DNA of 34,584 nt, taken from a virus. The stretch is taken from the IMG/VR virus record IMGVR_UViG_3300017917_005170, positions 1 through 34,584 of that record. The stretch is one strand, 5' to 3'. The translations under genes and the position numbers were made by a program. Below are positions 8,806-16,200 of this stretch, piece by piece (within the stretch, counting starts at the first letter, position 1; each line of letters begins with the position of its first letter). The notes beneath the pieces were generated by a model. It made no database searches. It was not told the DNA's origin and was given only the letters and a program-made list of their open reading frames with translations.

Positions 8806-9432
8806 ATGCCATTACCACATTTTACACAACTTGTCGTAGCAGGTGCTCCGGGTGGTCCTGGAACAACCCCTCAAGAACCGGTATACACTAATCTCTTTGA
8901 GGTGACGTTTGTACTTCCTACGATTTTGCAAGCACAAGGCCGAGATCCAATTATCTTCCTTCAGCAAGCACTCTCAATTGATTTGGGTACTACTAACAAA
9001 GCGATTGCTTCTTCAGTTCAGCGCTGGAAGTATTCTACTCGTACTTTCTTAAACGCAGGTCCCCCTGAGACACACATCGACTCTCTTCAGGTTAAATTTA
9101 ACGTTAACGTGAATAATCAAGGTTCGATGGAAACTTGGGCTGGTTTAAGAGCTTGGTACGATCTTGGTTGGAATTCTCAAAACGGTTATTTACATTACAA
9201 GGCTGATACAATCGGTACTTTGATTGTAAATCAACATGACAAAAAAGGACTCGTTTTAAGACGGGTTACTTTCCAAAACTGTCAATTAAAATCTGTGACT
9301 GGTCCATCATTGGATTATTCTGGTCAGGGCATCTTAGCAGATGTAACTGCAGATTTTATGTGTGACTACTGGGTTGATGAGTACATCGATGGGGATTTTA
9401 CAATTCAGCCACCATTTGTTGCTGGGTATTAA
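8806..9432 (+). CDS. 19: Tail tube protein (T4 gp19-like)
   Basis: Major subunit of the inner tail tube through which DNA passes. The 208-residue length fits the family (T4 gp19 is 163 aa). It begins with the usual short tail-tube N-terminus ('NLFEVTFVLP' at about 30-39), then 'FNVNVNNQGSMETWAGLRAWYDLGWN', read here in two parts at about 104-128, and ends with a beta-strand section (LRRVTFQNCQLKSVTGPSLD). The typical ending 'ADVTADFMCDYW' follows. No signal peptide. It is separated from the sheath by the gp26-like gene on the opposite strand, unlike T4 where 18 and 19 are adjacent. A hairpin terminator follows 18 bases after the stop. Confidence 0.92.
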   Translation: MPLPHFTQLVVAGAPGGPGTTPQEPVYTNLFEVTFVLPTILQAQGRDPIIFLQQALSIDLGTTNKAIASSVQRWKYSTRTFLNAGPPETHIDSLQVKFNVNVNNQGSMETWAGLRAWYDLGWNSQNGYLHYKADTIGTLIVNQHDKKGLVLRRVTFQNCQLKSVTGPSLDYSGQGILADVTADFMCDYWVDEYIDGDFTIQPPFVAGY

Positions 9433-9450
9433 TCTTAAAAAATCATTTGA

Positions 9451-9483
9451 AAAGACCGATAAGTTTTTATCGGTCTTTTTTTT
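9451..9483 (+). terminator. Rho-independent terminator after tail tube gene
   Basis: AAAGACCGATAA (9451-9462) pairs with TTATCGGTCTTT (9467-9478) around GTTT, and the stem runs into eight or more T. The 150 bases that follow, up to the gene at 9633, hold no convincing gene. Confidence 0.92.
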
Positions 9484-9632
9484 GGGAAGTATTTTAGATT
9501 CTGGAACAGACTCAGAGTTCATTGAAAGATGTGATTACTATAAAGAGTTGGTCAAAAATCAAATGATAGATAAATAAGGAGTTAGTAATATTTTAATTTA
9601 TGACTTTTTATTATTTTTTCATATAATCATAT

Positions 9633-10751
9633 ATGAGTAAAATATTTTTAATTGGTGATTCCCACATAGGCCTCGGGTATCCAAATTCCGTAGAAAAATG
9701 GCACAAAGTTCATAGACAATATTTTTCAGAATTTTTAATTCCTCTTCTTAAGAAAGAAGTCGGTCCTAATGATATAATAGTTCATTTAGGTGATCTTTTT
9801 GATAATAGAAACGTAATTCCAATTAATCTCTTAAATTACGGTATGGATATCGTAGAGGAAATTTCCTCAATTGCACCACTTCATATCATTGTTGGTAATC
9901 ATGATTTGTGGTCTAAAAGCGCATCAGAAATTAATTCAGTTAGACCTTTCAGATACATTCCTAATGTCAAAATCTATGATAAGACTTCAATTTTAGAATA
10001 TAACGGTCTTAAAATTCTTATGATGCCTTTTATAGAAAGTAGATTAGAACAGATCAAAGTAATTAATGAGAATAAAGACTGTGATTATCTTTTTTGTCAC
10101 TCAGATCTAAATGGTTGTAAAATGCATTTAACATCGGTAGCTCATAAAAATTCCGATAAAATTGACATTGAGGATTTTAAGCCATTTAAGAAGGTCAGAT
10201 CTGGTCATATTCACTTAGTCCAGACTAATAATAATTTTACATTTGTTGGTTCTATTTTTCAAATGGATCGAAATGATTTAGGTGACCAAAAAGGAATTTT
10301 TGTAATTGATACTATTGACCATTCTGAGGAATTTTTCCCAAATACAGTATCTCCCGTTTTCAAGAAGTTTTCTGTAAAGGATGAGACAGATATAGACCAA
10401 TTAGACTTGATAAAAGAAACAAAAGATTATATTGATTTGACTATATCTAATAGTTTATTAGTAAGTAATCGTAAACTTCGTAGAAAGTTAGAAACCCTTT
10501 TAGAGGTAGGTAATTTCGCCTCAGTTGAGTATTTAGACGACTTAGTTAAGACAGAAAAAGAAAAGAAAGAAAAGGAATTAACAGAAGAAGAACTAAAGAT
10601 TTCAATACAATTAGAATACGAAGATTTTATTAAAAACTACATTGAGACTCAAAAGTATGAGAATGATAAATTCAAAGGTGGAATTTTAGGTGAGTTTTCA
10701 GAAATTATACGTATTTATAATGATAATTACAAAAATAAAGTAGAATCTTAA
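9633..10751 (+). CDS. 47: Recombination nuclease subunit, Mre11/SbcD type (T4 gp47-like)
   Basis: Nuclease subunit that with gp46 (an Rad50/SbcC ATPase) processes DNA ends for recombination-dependent replication. The calcineurin-like metallophosphoesterase motifs are all present: GDSHIG (residues 8-13), GDLFDNR (53-59), GNHD (88-91), H156 in LFCHSD, and GHIH (191-194). The 372-residue length fits (T4 gp47 is 339 aa). The C-terminal third is Lys/Glu-rich and helical and probably contacts the ATPase subunit. No gp46 gene is visible in the window. The upstream CATATAATCATATATG runs into the start codon and may be a promoter of a different, earlier type. Its stop codon overlaps the end of the converging cupin-like gene. 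Confidence 0.92.
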   Translation: MSKIFLIGDSHIGLGYPNSVEKWHKVHRQYFSEFLIPLLKKEVGPNDIIVHLGDLFDNRNVIPINLLNYGMDIVEEISSIAPLHIIVGNHDLWSKSASEINSVRPFRYIPNVKIYDKTSILEYNGLKILMMPFIESRLEQIKVINENKDCDYLFCHSDLNGCKMHLTSVAHKNSDKIDIEDFKPFKKVRSGHIHLVQTNNNFTFVGSIFQMDRNDLGDQKGIFVIDTIDHSEEFFPNTVSPVFKKFSVKDETDIDQLDLIKETKDYIDLTISNSLLVSNRKLRRKLETLLEVGNFASVEYLDDLVKTEKEKKEKELTEEELKISIQLEYEDFIKNYIETQKYENDKFKGGILGEFSEIIRIYNDNYKNKVES

Positions 10752-11011
10752 ATTAATTTCCTTAATTTTATTTTTAAATCACCAGTTCCTTTTATTATTC
10801 TGTGATAAACACCTTTTGGTATAAATATTTTACCTTCTATATTAATTGGTAGTTTGTCGTCTATTTGGAATTTCCAATCAGTTTCTTCAATTGATTCTAT
10901 TATTCTATCCTCAAAATCACGATGCCAATATAAATCTCCAGAATCAACATCTTGATAGAATGTTCTGATGAAAGTATTTTCGGAAATTTTTTCTTCTTTA
11001 AAGGGTAGCAT
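10748..11011 (-). CDS. Small cupin-like protein
   Basis: An 87-residue protein with the layout of a single small cupin barrel. 'GDLYWHRDFEDRIIE' (about 25-39) carries the first His/Asp/Glu set, and 'KIFIPKGVYHRIIKGTGDL' (about 61-79) carries the Pro-Gly turn and second His. Similar short proteins with the 'WHRD-EDR' and 'IPKGVYHR' motifs are common in T4-like phages. The ligand and role are unknown. It follows the SET-domain gene after three bases, so both are probably on one transcript. Its 3' end overlaps the end of the gp47-like gene on the other strand. Confidence 0.8.
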   Translation of the reverse strand: MLPFKEEKISENTFIRTFYQDVDSGDLYWHRDFEDRIIESIEETDWKFQIDDKLPINIEGKIFIPKGVYHRIIKGTGDLKIKLRKLI

Positions 11012-11014
11012 AAT

Positions 11015-11356
11015 TTATTTCCGAAAGTTTATGTAGTGATCTTTTGGTTGTTCAAGATCTGGTTGTAATCTGTAATTCGTTGTAAGTTCTTCACCCTTTT
11101 TGATGTCTCTCGATGCGACAAGATATCTTTTGTTTTTAATAATAATATTATGACAGTTAGGATATTCTTGGTGGTTATGTAGTCTTCCGAGTTCTGTGAA
11201 TTCATAGTCAGAACCAAGTTTGAGTATTTTGTGTAATTGTCCTATAATTTCACCACTGCTCAAGTTTTTTTGGGCAAAAACTCCAAGTCCATCTATTTCA
11301 CTATTGGATACGTAGTACTTTTTTTCAAACACTTCATATTTCAAAATAGTCCTCAT
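11015..11356 (-). CDS. Small SET-domain protein (putative protein lysine methyltransferase)
   Basis: A 113-residue protein that is nearly all SET domain. The opening motif is 'SEIDGLGVFAQKNLSSGEIIG' in type (GLGVFA at residues 23-28, GEIIG at 35-39). The knot-forming motif is 'NHQEYPNCHN' (61-70), equivalent to NHS-x-x-PN. The closing motif is GEELTTNYR (88-96), equivalent to GEELTxDY. SET proteins transfer methyl groups from S-adenosylmethionine to lysine on a protein; the target here is unknown. It overlaps the upstream gene (11353-11745) by 4 bases and precedes the cupin-like gene, so the three appear to form one unit. Single-domain SET proteins this short occur in bacteria and phages, and the key motifs look intact. 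Confidence 0.85.
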   Translation of the reverse strand: MRTILKYEVFEKKYYVSNSEIDGLGVFAQKNLSSGEIIGQLHKILKLGSDYEFTELGRLHNHQEYPNCHNIIIKNKRYLVASRDIKKGEELTTNYRLQPDLEQPKDHYINFRK

Positions 11357-11745
11357 AGTTCAAAACAAATAATTAAAATTCTCCTGATTTTATCAGGCAT
11401 ATGTTCAACATCTCTTGAAAGTATATATGTTCCTTTTTCATCTATTATTTCTTCTATTACAATATCATATATAGCATCTGGAAAATCATCATCTATTCTT
11501 TTAAAACAAGATTCTAATTCTTTAGAAAAATTATAAATTTCTTGTATATTTTTTGTATAGTCATCAAAAGTTCCAAACTTATTTGAAATCATAGGTTCTT
11601 CTAAAAATATATGCCAATTTTTTCCTGATTCCATTTCATCTACAACTACTTCGGCATCATTATCAATAAAGTCACTAAATATAAATGATAAATATTTTTC
11701 ATCTATCTTATCGGTCGTTGACTCGTTAAATTTTCTAATTTTCAT
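11353..11745 (-). CDS. Hypothetical acidic protein with capsid-targeting-like start
   Basis: A 130-residue acidic protein that I do not recognise. It begins MKIRKFNES, close to the MK-x-x-x-F-x-E pattern of T4 capsid-targeting sequences and to the start of the protein at 12578-13153. The remainder mixes beta and alpha segments with many Asp, Glu and Ile and has no visible domain, membrane segment or metal site. The minus-strand motif TTTATATATAAA lies 3-4 bases before the ATG, so its late transcript would be leaderless. Its end overlaps the SET-domain gene by 4 bases (ATGA-type coupling), suggesting that the two proteins are made together. If the targeting reading is right, it is packaged in the head. 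Confidence 0.75.
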   Translation of the reverse strand: MKIRKFNESTTDKIDEKYLSFIFSDFIDNDAEVVVDEMESGKNWHIFLEEPMISNKFGTFDDYTKNIQEIYNFSKELESCFKRIDDDFPDAIYDIVIEEIIDEKGTYILSRDVEHMPDKIRRILIICFEL

Positions 11746-11747
11746 GA

Positions 11748-11759
11748 TTTATATATAAA
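11748..11759 (-). promoter_or_regulatory. Late-promoter-like motif TATATATAAA next to start codon
   Basis: On the minus strand, TTTTATATATAAATC directly precedes the ATG at 11745. The very short spacing predicts an almost leaderless transcript for the 11745-10748 unit. Confidence 0.5.
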
Positions 11760-12546
11760 AATACTCAGGATAATTATTTGATTTTAATCTATATCTCATA
11801 ATTTGTCTATCTATACCAGAACCTTTAACTGCCTTTGAAATTGATTCATAGATAACTCCATTTATAGAAACTTTTTTTACTTTGATTGGTCCTCTTTCCA
11901 ATTCTTTATTAGTTATACTTTCTGATAGATACGTCCATGTTATATAAGATTTTGATTGAAGCCTCCATAGGATATAATCATGTGGTTTGTTTAATTTTTT
12001 ACAGGCATCTGTAACTGATTTATATTCTACCCCATTGATTAAAATTTTTTTCCTTTTAGATTCAAATTTATCAATAAATTTTCCGTTTTTAATGTTAAGA
12101 TCATTGTCTTTGTATAGATAGTTTTGGAAGTTATATGATTTTAGTCGGTGTTTTATAGTGTTTCTTTCTAAATTAAGAGTTCTTGACGCTAAACTAATTG
12201 ATTCATATTCCACTCCATCTATAATTATAGTTTTATAGTATTTTTCTTTTAGTGAATTAAAATTTGGATTATTTGACCAAGTATCTCCTCCTGAACCACC
12301 ATCTGCTATATTGTATAGAGTGAAACCTTTTTCTTTATAATAATTAATCCAGAACTTTTCTTTTATACATAGATCATCATGATCAAGACACACATCGATG
12401 ATTTCTTTTATGAAGTTTTCTTTTCCATATTTAGCAATGGATTTTTTTATAAAAACACCAGATCCGTAGTAGTTTTTATCACAAGATACATCTTTTCCTA
12501 TATAGATTTTTTTATTTAGTAAGTTTGTTATTTTGTAAATTTCCAT
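11749..12546 (-). CDS. GIY-YIG homing endonuclease with three C-terminal DNA-binding repeats
   Basis: A selfish free-standing endonuclease of the phage GIY-YIG type. The nuclease domain covers residues 1-90: IYKI (3-6), KIYIGKD (13-19, the YIG element), 'YYGSGVFIKKSIAKYGKENF' (26-45), and a Glu in 'EKFWINYY' (63-70). It ends with the usual YNIADGGSGG (78-87). Three copies of a DNA-binding module similar to NUMOD follow at about 106-145, 167-206 and 225-264. Each has a '(V/I)-(D/N)-G-V-x-Y-(E/K)-S' strand and a helix-turn-helix ending in RLKS or RLQS. It has its own late-promoter-like motif 3 bases from the ATG. It sits between two minus-strand genes that look virion-related, as expected for a mobile insertion. 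Confidence 0.9.
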   Translation of the reverse strand: MEIYKITNLLNKKIYIGKDVSCDKNYYGSGVFIKKSIAKYGKENFIKEIIDVCLDHDDLCIKEKFWINYYKEKGFTLYNIADGGSGGDTWSNNPNFNSLKEKYYKTIIIDGVEYESISLASRTLNLERNTIKHRLKSYNFQNYLYKDNDLNIKNGKFIDKFESKRKKILINGVEYKSVTDACKKLNKPHDYILWRLQSKSYITWTYLSESITNKELERGPIKVKKVSINGVIYESISKAVKGSGIDRQIMRYRLKSNNYPEYFYI

Positions 12547-12549
12547 ATT

Positions 12550-12559
12550 CTATATATTA
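12550..12559 (-). promoter_or_regulatory. Late-promoter-like motif TAATATATAG before endonuclease gene
   Basis: On the minus strand this reads GTAATATATAGAATATG, leaving 3 bases between motif and start codon. Confidence 0.45.
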
Positions 12560-12577
12560 CATATAAAATATGAATTT

Positions 12578-13153
12578 TTACCAATAACCGGGATATGTTT
12601 TTCCACCAAATAAATGTCCGAATTTATTCAGTCGGCATGCCCAATATCCTGGTTTAGTTTTATCTTTTTTCAAATGACATTGATGACGAGCTGCAAAAGA
12701 TTTTCTTGCTTTTGGGTCAGAAACTTTAGCACTTAATCCACCGCTAACATCACCGAAATGAACTACCTTTACTTTTCCGGTTTTTGGATTTTTAACATAG
12801 ACTTTATATTTCTTTGGTCCTGAGCTCCTTGTTGGATAATTTAATTTAACTTCACGACCTTTATATTCAGCCTCATTTATCTCTTCAATTATTTCAAGTG
12901 GTAGATCTAATGGAACTAATTCACCTTCAAAAATCTCAAATCTACCAATATCCGAACCTTCAAAAAGTTCTTGATCGTGTCCGGATAATTCTATTTCACC
13001 TTTGTCGTATAATTCTCTGGATTCCTTTAACAATTTAAAATATGAATCTGAACCATATCTAAAAATATTCTCTGTGATTGAAATATTATTATCAAGGTGA
13101 TATTGTAGATTTTCTGATATGACTGATTCACCGAATCTTTTGATATATTTCAT
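12578..13153 (-). CDS. Phage structural/core protein with conserved C-terminal domain and capsid-targeting-like start
   Basis: A 191-residue protein. It begins MKYIKRFGESVISEN, matching the MK-x-x-x-F-x-E start seen in two other proteins here and in T4 packaged proteins. VISE/N is a second possible gp21-type (I/L)-x-E site. An acidic middle follows ('IELSGHDQELFEGSDIGRF', then 'GELVPLDLPLEIIEEI', about residues 54-93). The C-terminal part (about 112-191) is a domain I recall from many T4-like and cyanobacterial phages: KKYKVYVKNPKTGKVKVVHF, then DPKARKSFAARHQCHLKKD, then KPGYWACRL. H157, C159 and C173 could bind metal. I infer a virion or prohead-core protein. A late-promoter-like motif lies 20 bases upstream. 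Confidence 0.8.
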   Translation of the reverse strand: MKYIKRFGESVISENLQYHLDNNISITENIFRYGSDSYFKLLKESRELYDKGEIELSGHDQELFEGSDIGRFEIFEGELVPLDLPLEIIEEINEAEYKGREVKLNYPTRSSGPKKYKVYVKNPKTGKVKVVHFGDVSGGLSAKVSDPKARKSFAARHQCHLKKDKTKPGYWACRLNKFGHLFGGKTYPGYW

Positions 13154-13173
13154 AATTTTTAGAGAATTTTTTA

Positions 13174-13184
13174 GTATATATTAA
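13174..13184 (-). promoter_or_regulatory. Late-promoter-like motif TTAATATATAC
   Basis: Minus-strand TTAATATATAC lies 20 bases before the ATG at 13153. The divergent plus-strand copy is at 13206-13220. Confidence 0.5.
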
Positions 13185-13205
13185 TTCCTGGCTGAGAATT
13201 AAAGT

Positions 13206-13220
13206 TTTTATATATATTCA
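13206..13220 (+). promoter_or_regulatory. Late-promoter-like motif before giant baseplate gene
   Basis: TTTTATATATATTCA lies about 71 bases before the ATG at 13292, the longest leader in the window. The rest of the gap shows no Shine-Dalgarno sequence and no open frame. Confidence 0.45.
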
Positions 13221-13291
13221 AAATAATATTTGATTAGATATAGACCAACATTAGTCGTCTTTAGATTATCACAAAAAGTGGAATAGAAGTA

Positions 13292-16200
13292 ATGATTGAC
13301 AACTCGCTTATTTTTTTCGATAAAGAAGGTAACCAGCTTAACTTTAGATATGATCAAACTTTACAACGATATACTGGGGATATTCTATTTCCAGAAAATT
13401 CAAGTGATACACATAAAACTCAAGCACTTTATATTTTTGAGAGAGTTCCCGCCTTTGAATTTGAAAATCAGACTGATTTAAGTCTGCGTAAGTTTCAGCT
13501 CTTCAATGAACACGGTTTTCATTTCTATCAGGGAGCCGATTCGCTAAAAATTGATAGAATCGAATCTGTTAATATAGAATCTGATTATCAGTCTAAATGG
13601 ATTTTTGCTACCAAAATTGAATCTCGATTTAAGAAGGGTACATTCATACGTTTTAATCAACCAATCTTTGAATTTACAAATCCAAATCAAATCTACATGG
13701 TGGTTTTTTCAAAGCCAGGTGCGATTATGATTATTTCATCGATGAAAAATAACGTTTTTCACGAAACCTATTCTGGATTATATCACACTGTGACTAGTGG
13801 TAATTACACTATAAGTGGGGTCGATGTTATTGGAGTTTATAATTACGTTGATACAGATTTAAGTGACACACTGTCTAATTGGAATGAACCAACTTTTTAT
13901 GATAGATTGTATCAATATCGAAAATTAAATATTGTTAATAGTGATAAAAATGATACTTACAAGAAAACTTTAAGATACGATGATACTAATGTAGTTGGTA
14001 TAACTAATTCCAATTTATTAGATGCTATACATTATGAATACAGTGTATCTAGTTCATCACTACCCACGAATTCTACACTTTTGATTGAGTATATTTCAAA
14101 AACTGACCTACCACTTATTTATCAGGGCCCATTAGATTTTGATTCAACTGGAAAATTACTTTTTGGATTCGATGTTCCTGAAATAATACAAGTTCCTGGT
14201 TTAGAATTTAAAGTACCAAATTCAGGTCAAAATTCTCAAACTTTTTTAAGAGTATCATCGATTCCTAAATTTGAAAGTATCGTGGAATCGACATATTTTG
14301 CCACTGGTAGTCAAGTCTTATTTCAAAATTCGATTTATGAGTGTATAACAGCTTATACGTATTCAATTGGTAGTTTTAGTACTCCAGGTGCTGATTTTGG
14401 CGATGTCAATATTGATTTGCCCGATGCTACTGTACCTAATCCATTCTGGACTAAACAGATTACCTATTTACCAATAGAACCATCTAATTCCGGTATTATA
14501 ATAGATGAATCTATGGTTGGTGCTCAAATTTACTTGACAACAGACCGTTTGATTTTTTCTCAAAGTTTCACAGCGTCTTCATTGGTGACTCTTTCTTACG
14601 CTTTTGAAAAATATCAGGAGGAGCTTAAAACTTTAGGAATAGATTTATATCTCAAAAATTTAAGTCTCAAGGCAGATCTAATGTATGCATCGGATTATGC
14701 TGCAGTTAATTTTTATTATGATGAATTGTTTGCCACACACAGTATCGGTACAAAAGATTATGTATATGAGAAATGTATAGAAGTTTCTGAAAGATTGAGT
14801 CAGGAATATAATTACGATTATTCTGAAAATTATAAGTATAATATAGTTTTCACTGATCTGGATGAGTTTGGATTAATTATTAAGATTAATAAACTAGTCT
14901 ATTCTGAGAGAATATCGTATGTATATTCTTCTGGTTTGATTGATTTAGAGAGAACTATTGACCGAACTCTAAGAAATTGGCTTACAAGACATTTCTTAAA
15001 ATTGAACACTCTTGGTATTTTACCAAGTTTATCAACAGTTGGTTTTGCCTCAGTTTATTACAATTGCATAACTCTTAATACTGAATATCCTAATGTTCCT
15101 TTAGAATTTGAAGTGCAGGTAGGTTCTACTGCAAATTTTTATATAGAGCATAGTGTTATATCAATATTTGACATAGGTCAATATTTATTACTAACAATTA
15201 ATGGTCGTGAATATCTTGAAAGGTTTGATACTGATATACCGACAACAGTTGGTAATTGGGTTAATACATGGTCTTCAATTGTTAGTTCGTTTGGGATATT
15301 TATCTCACAAGTTGCATCATCTTTAAGAGTTGATGTTAAGAGACAAAGACAGCGTGTCAGTATAATTGTTGATGTTGGCAAAGCTGGGCTTCCTGGTATA
15401 GATACCTATAAGGTTCTTGAAAAGATGCAAGGAAATCTTGGGGTTATAATTACCTCAAATGAGATAATACTTGGTACTAGTTCAGGGGATAATTCATTCG
15501 AGCAAGAGGGATTCGCAACTGGTCAGGTTATAAGTATAAACGGTACGGTTTATCCACTTCAAAACGTCGAATATAGTTCTCTATATTTGAATCCCGATGT
15601 TATTAACCTAAGTTATGAGGGTCCATTCTGGGGTCTGACTAATTCAATATGTAATTCTTCAGCATTTACAACAGTTGCTTTTAATATAGGGTTTGGTCAA
15701 ACGGCCTGTGATCCTGGTTTCGTTGTTGATCTAACTCGAGGTATGTATAGTGAAGTGGCTTATACTAACGCATTCTCTATTCAATTTCAGACTACCAACG
15801 TTTATAATGCAAACAATCTTTCTGGATTGACTGGTATGGTCGATTTGATATATGTGCAGCCTGTAAATTCAATTTATGTACTTGGTGATTATATCAAAAT
15901 TTATGATTCCTTTTATGCAGCTCAGACTGGTCAAATTATAATTCCTGGCTTAACAAATAGTATTTCTTTGTTATTCAACAGAGTGTCAAACTATCTTTTT
16001 GCCTTGAGTCGAAACATGTTATATAAGATTGATCCTTATATAAATCAGTTGATAGCAACTTATTCATTCACGCAAAATGCTCACTCACAAGTAATAAATG
16101 ATAATAATGGTGATGTTTATGTGTCATTTACGAATTCACCAAAAGTTAATATTTATCAAGTAAATTCCTCGAGTGCGACAATTTTGAACCTGGCTGGTAA

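Noticed and set aside
9362-9577. 71-residue plus-strand frame overlapping the end of the tail tube gene
   Set aside because: Most of it runs out of frame through the conserved tube C-terminus and through the terminator hairpin, so it is not a gene as it stands. Only its last 30 codons are kept as a weak finding.
13185-13291. Small gene in the leader of the giant baseplate gene
   Set aside because: No frame of useful length with a start codon; the stretch holds only promoter-like motifs.
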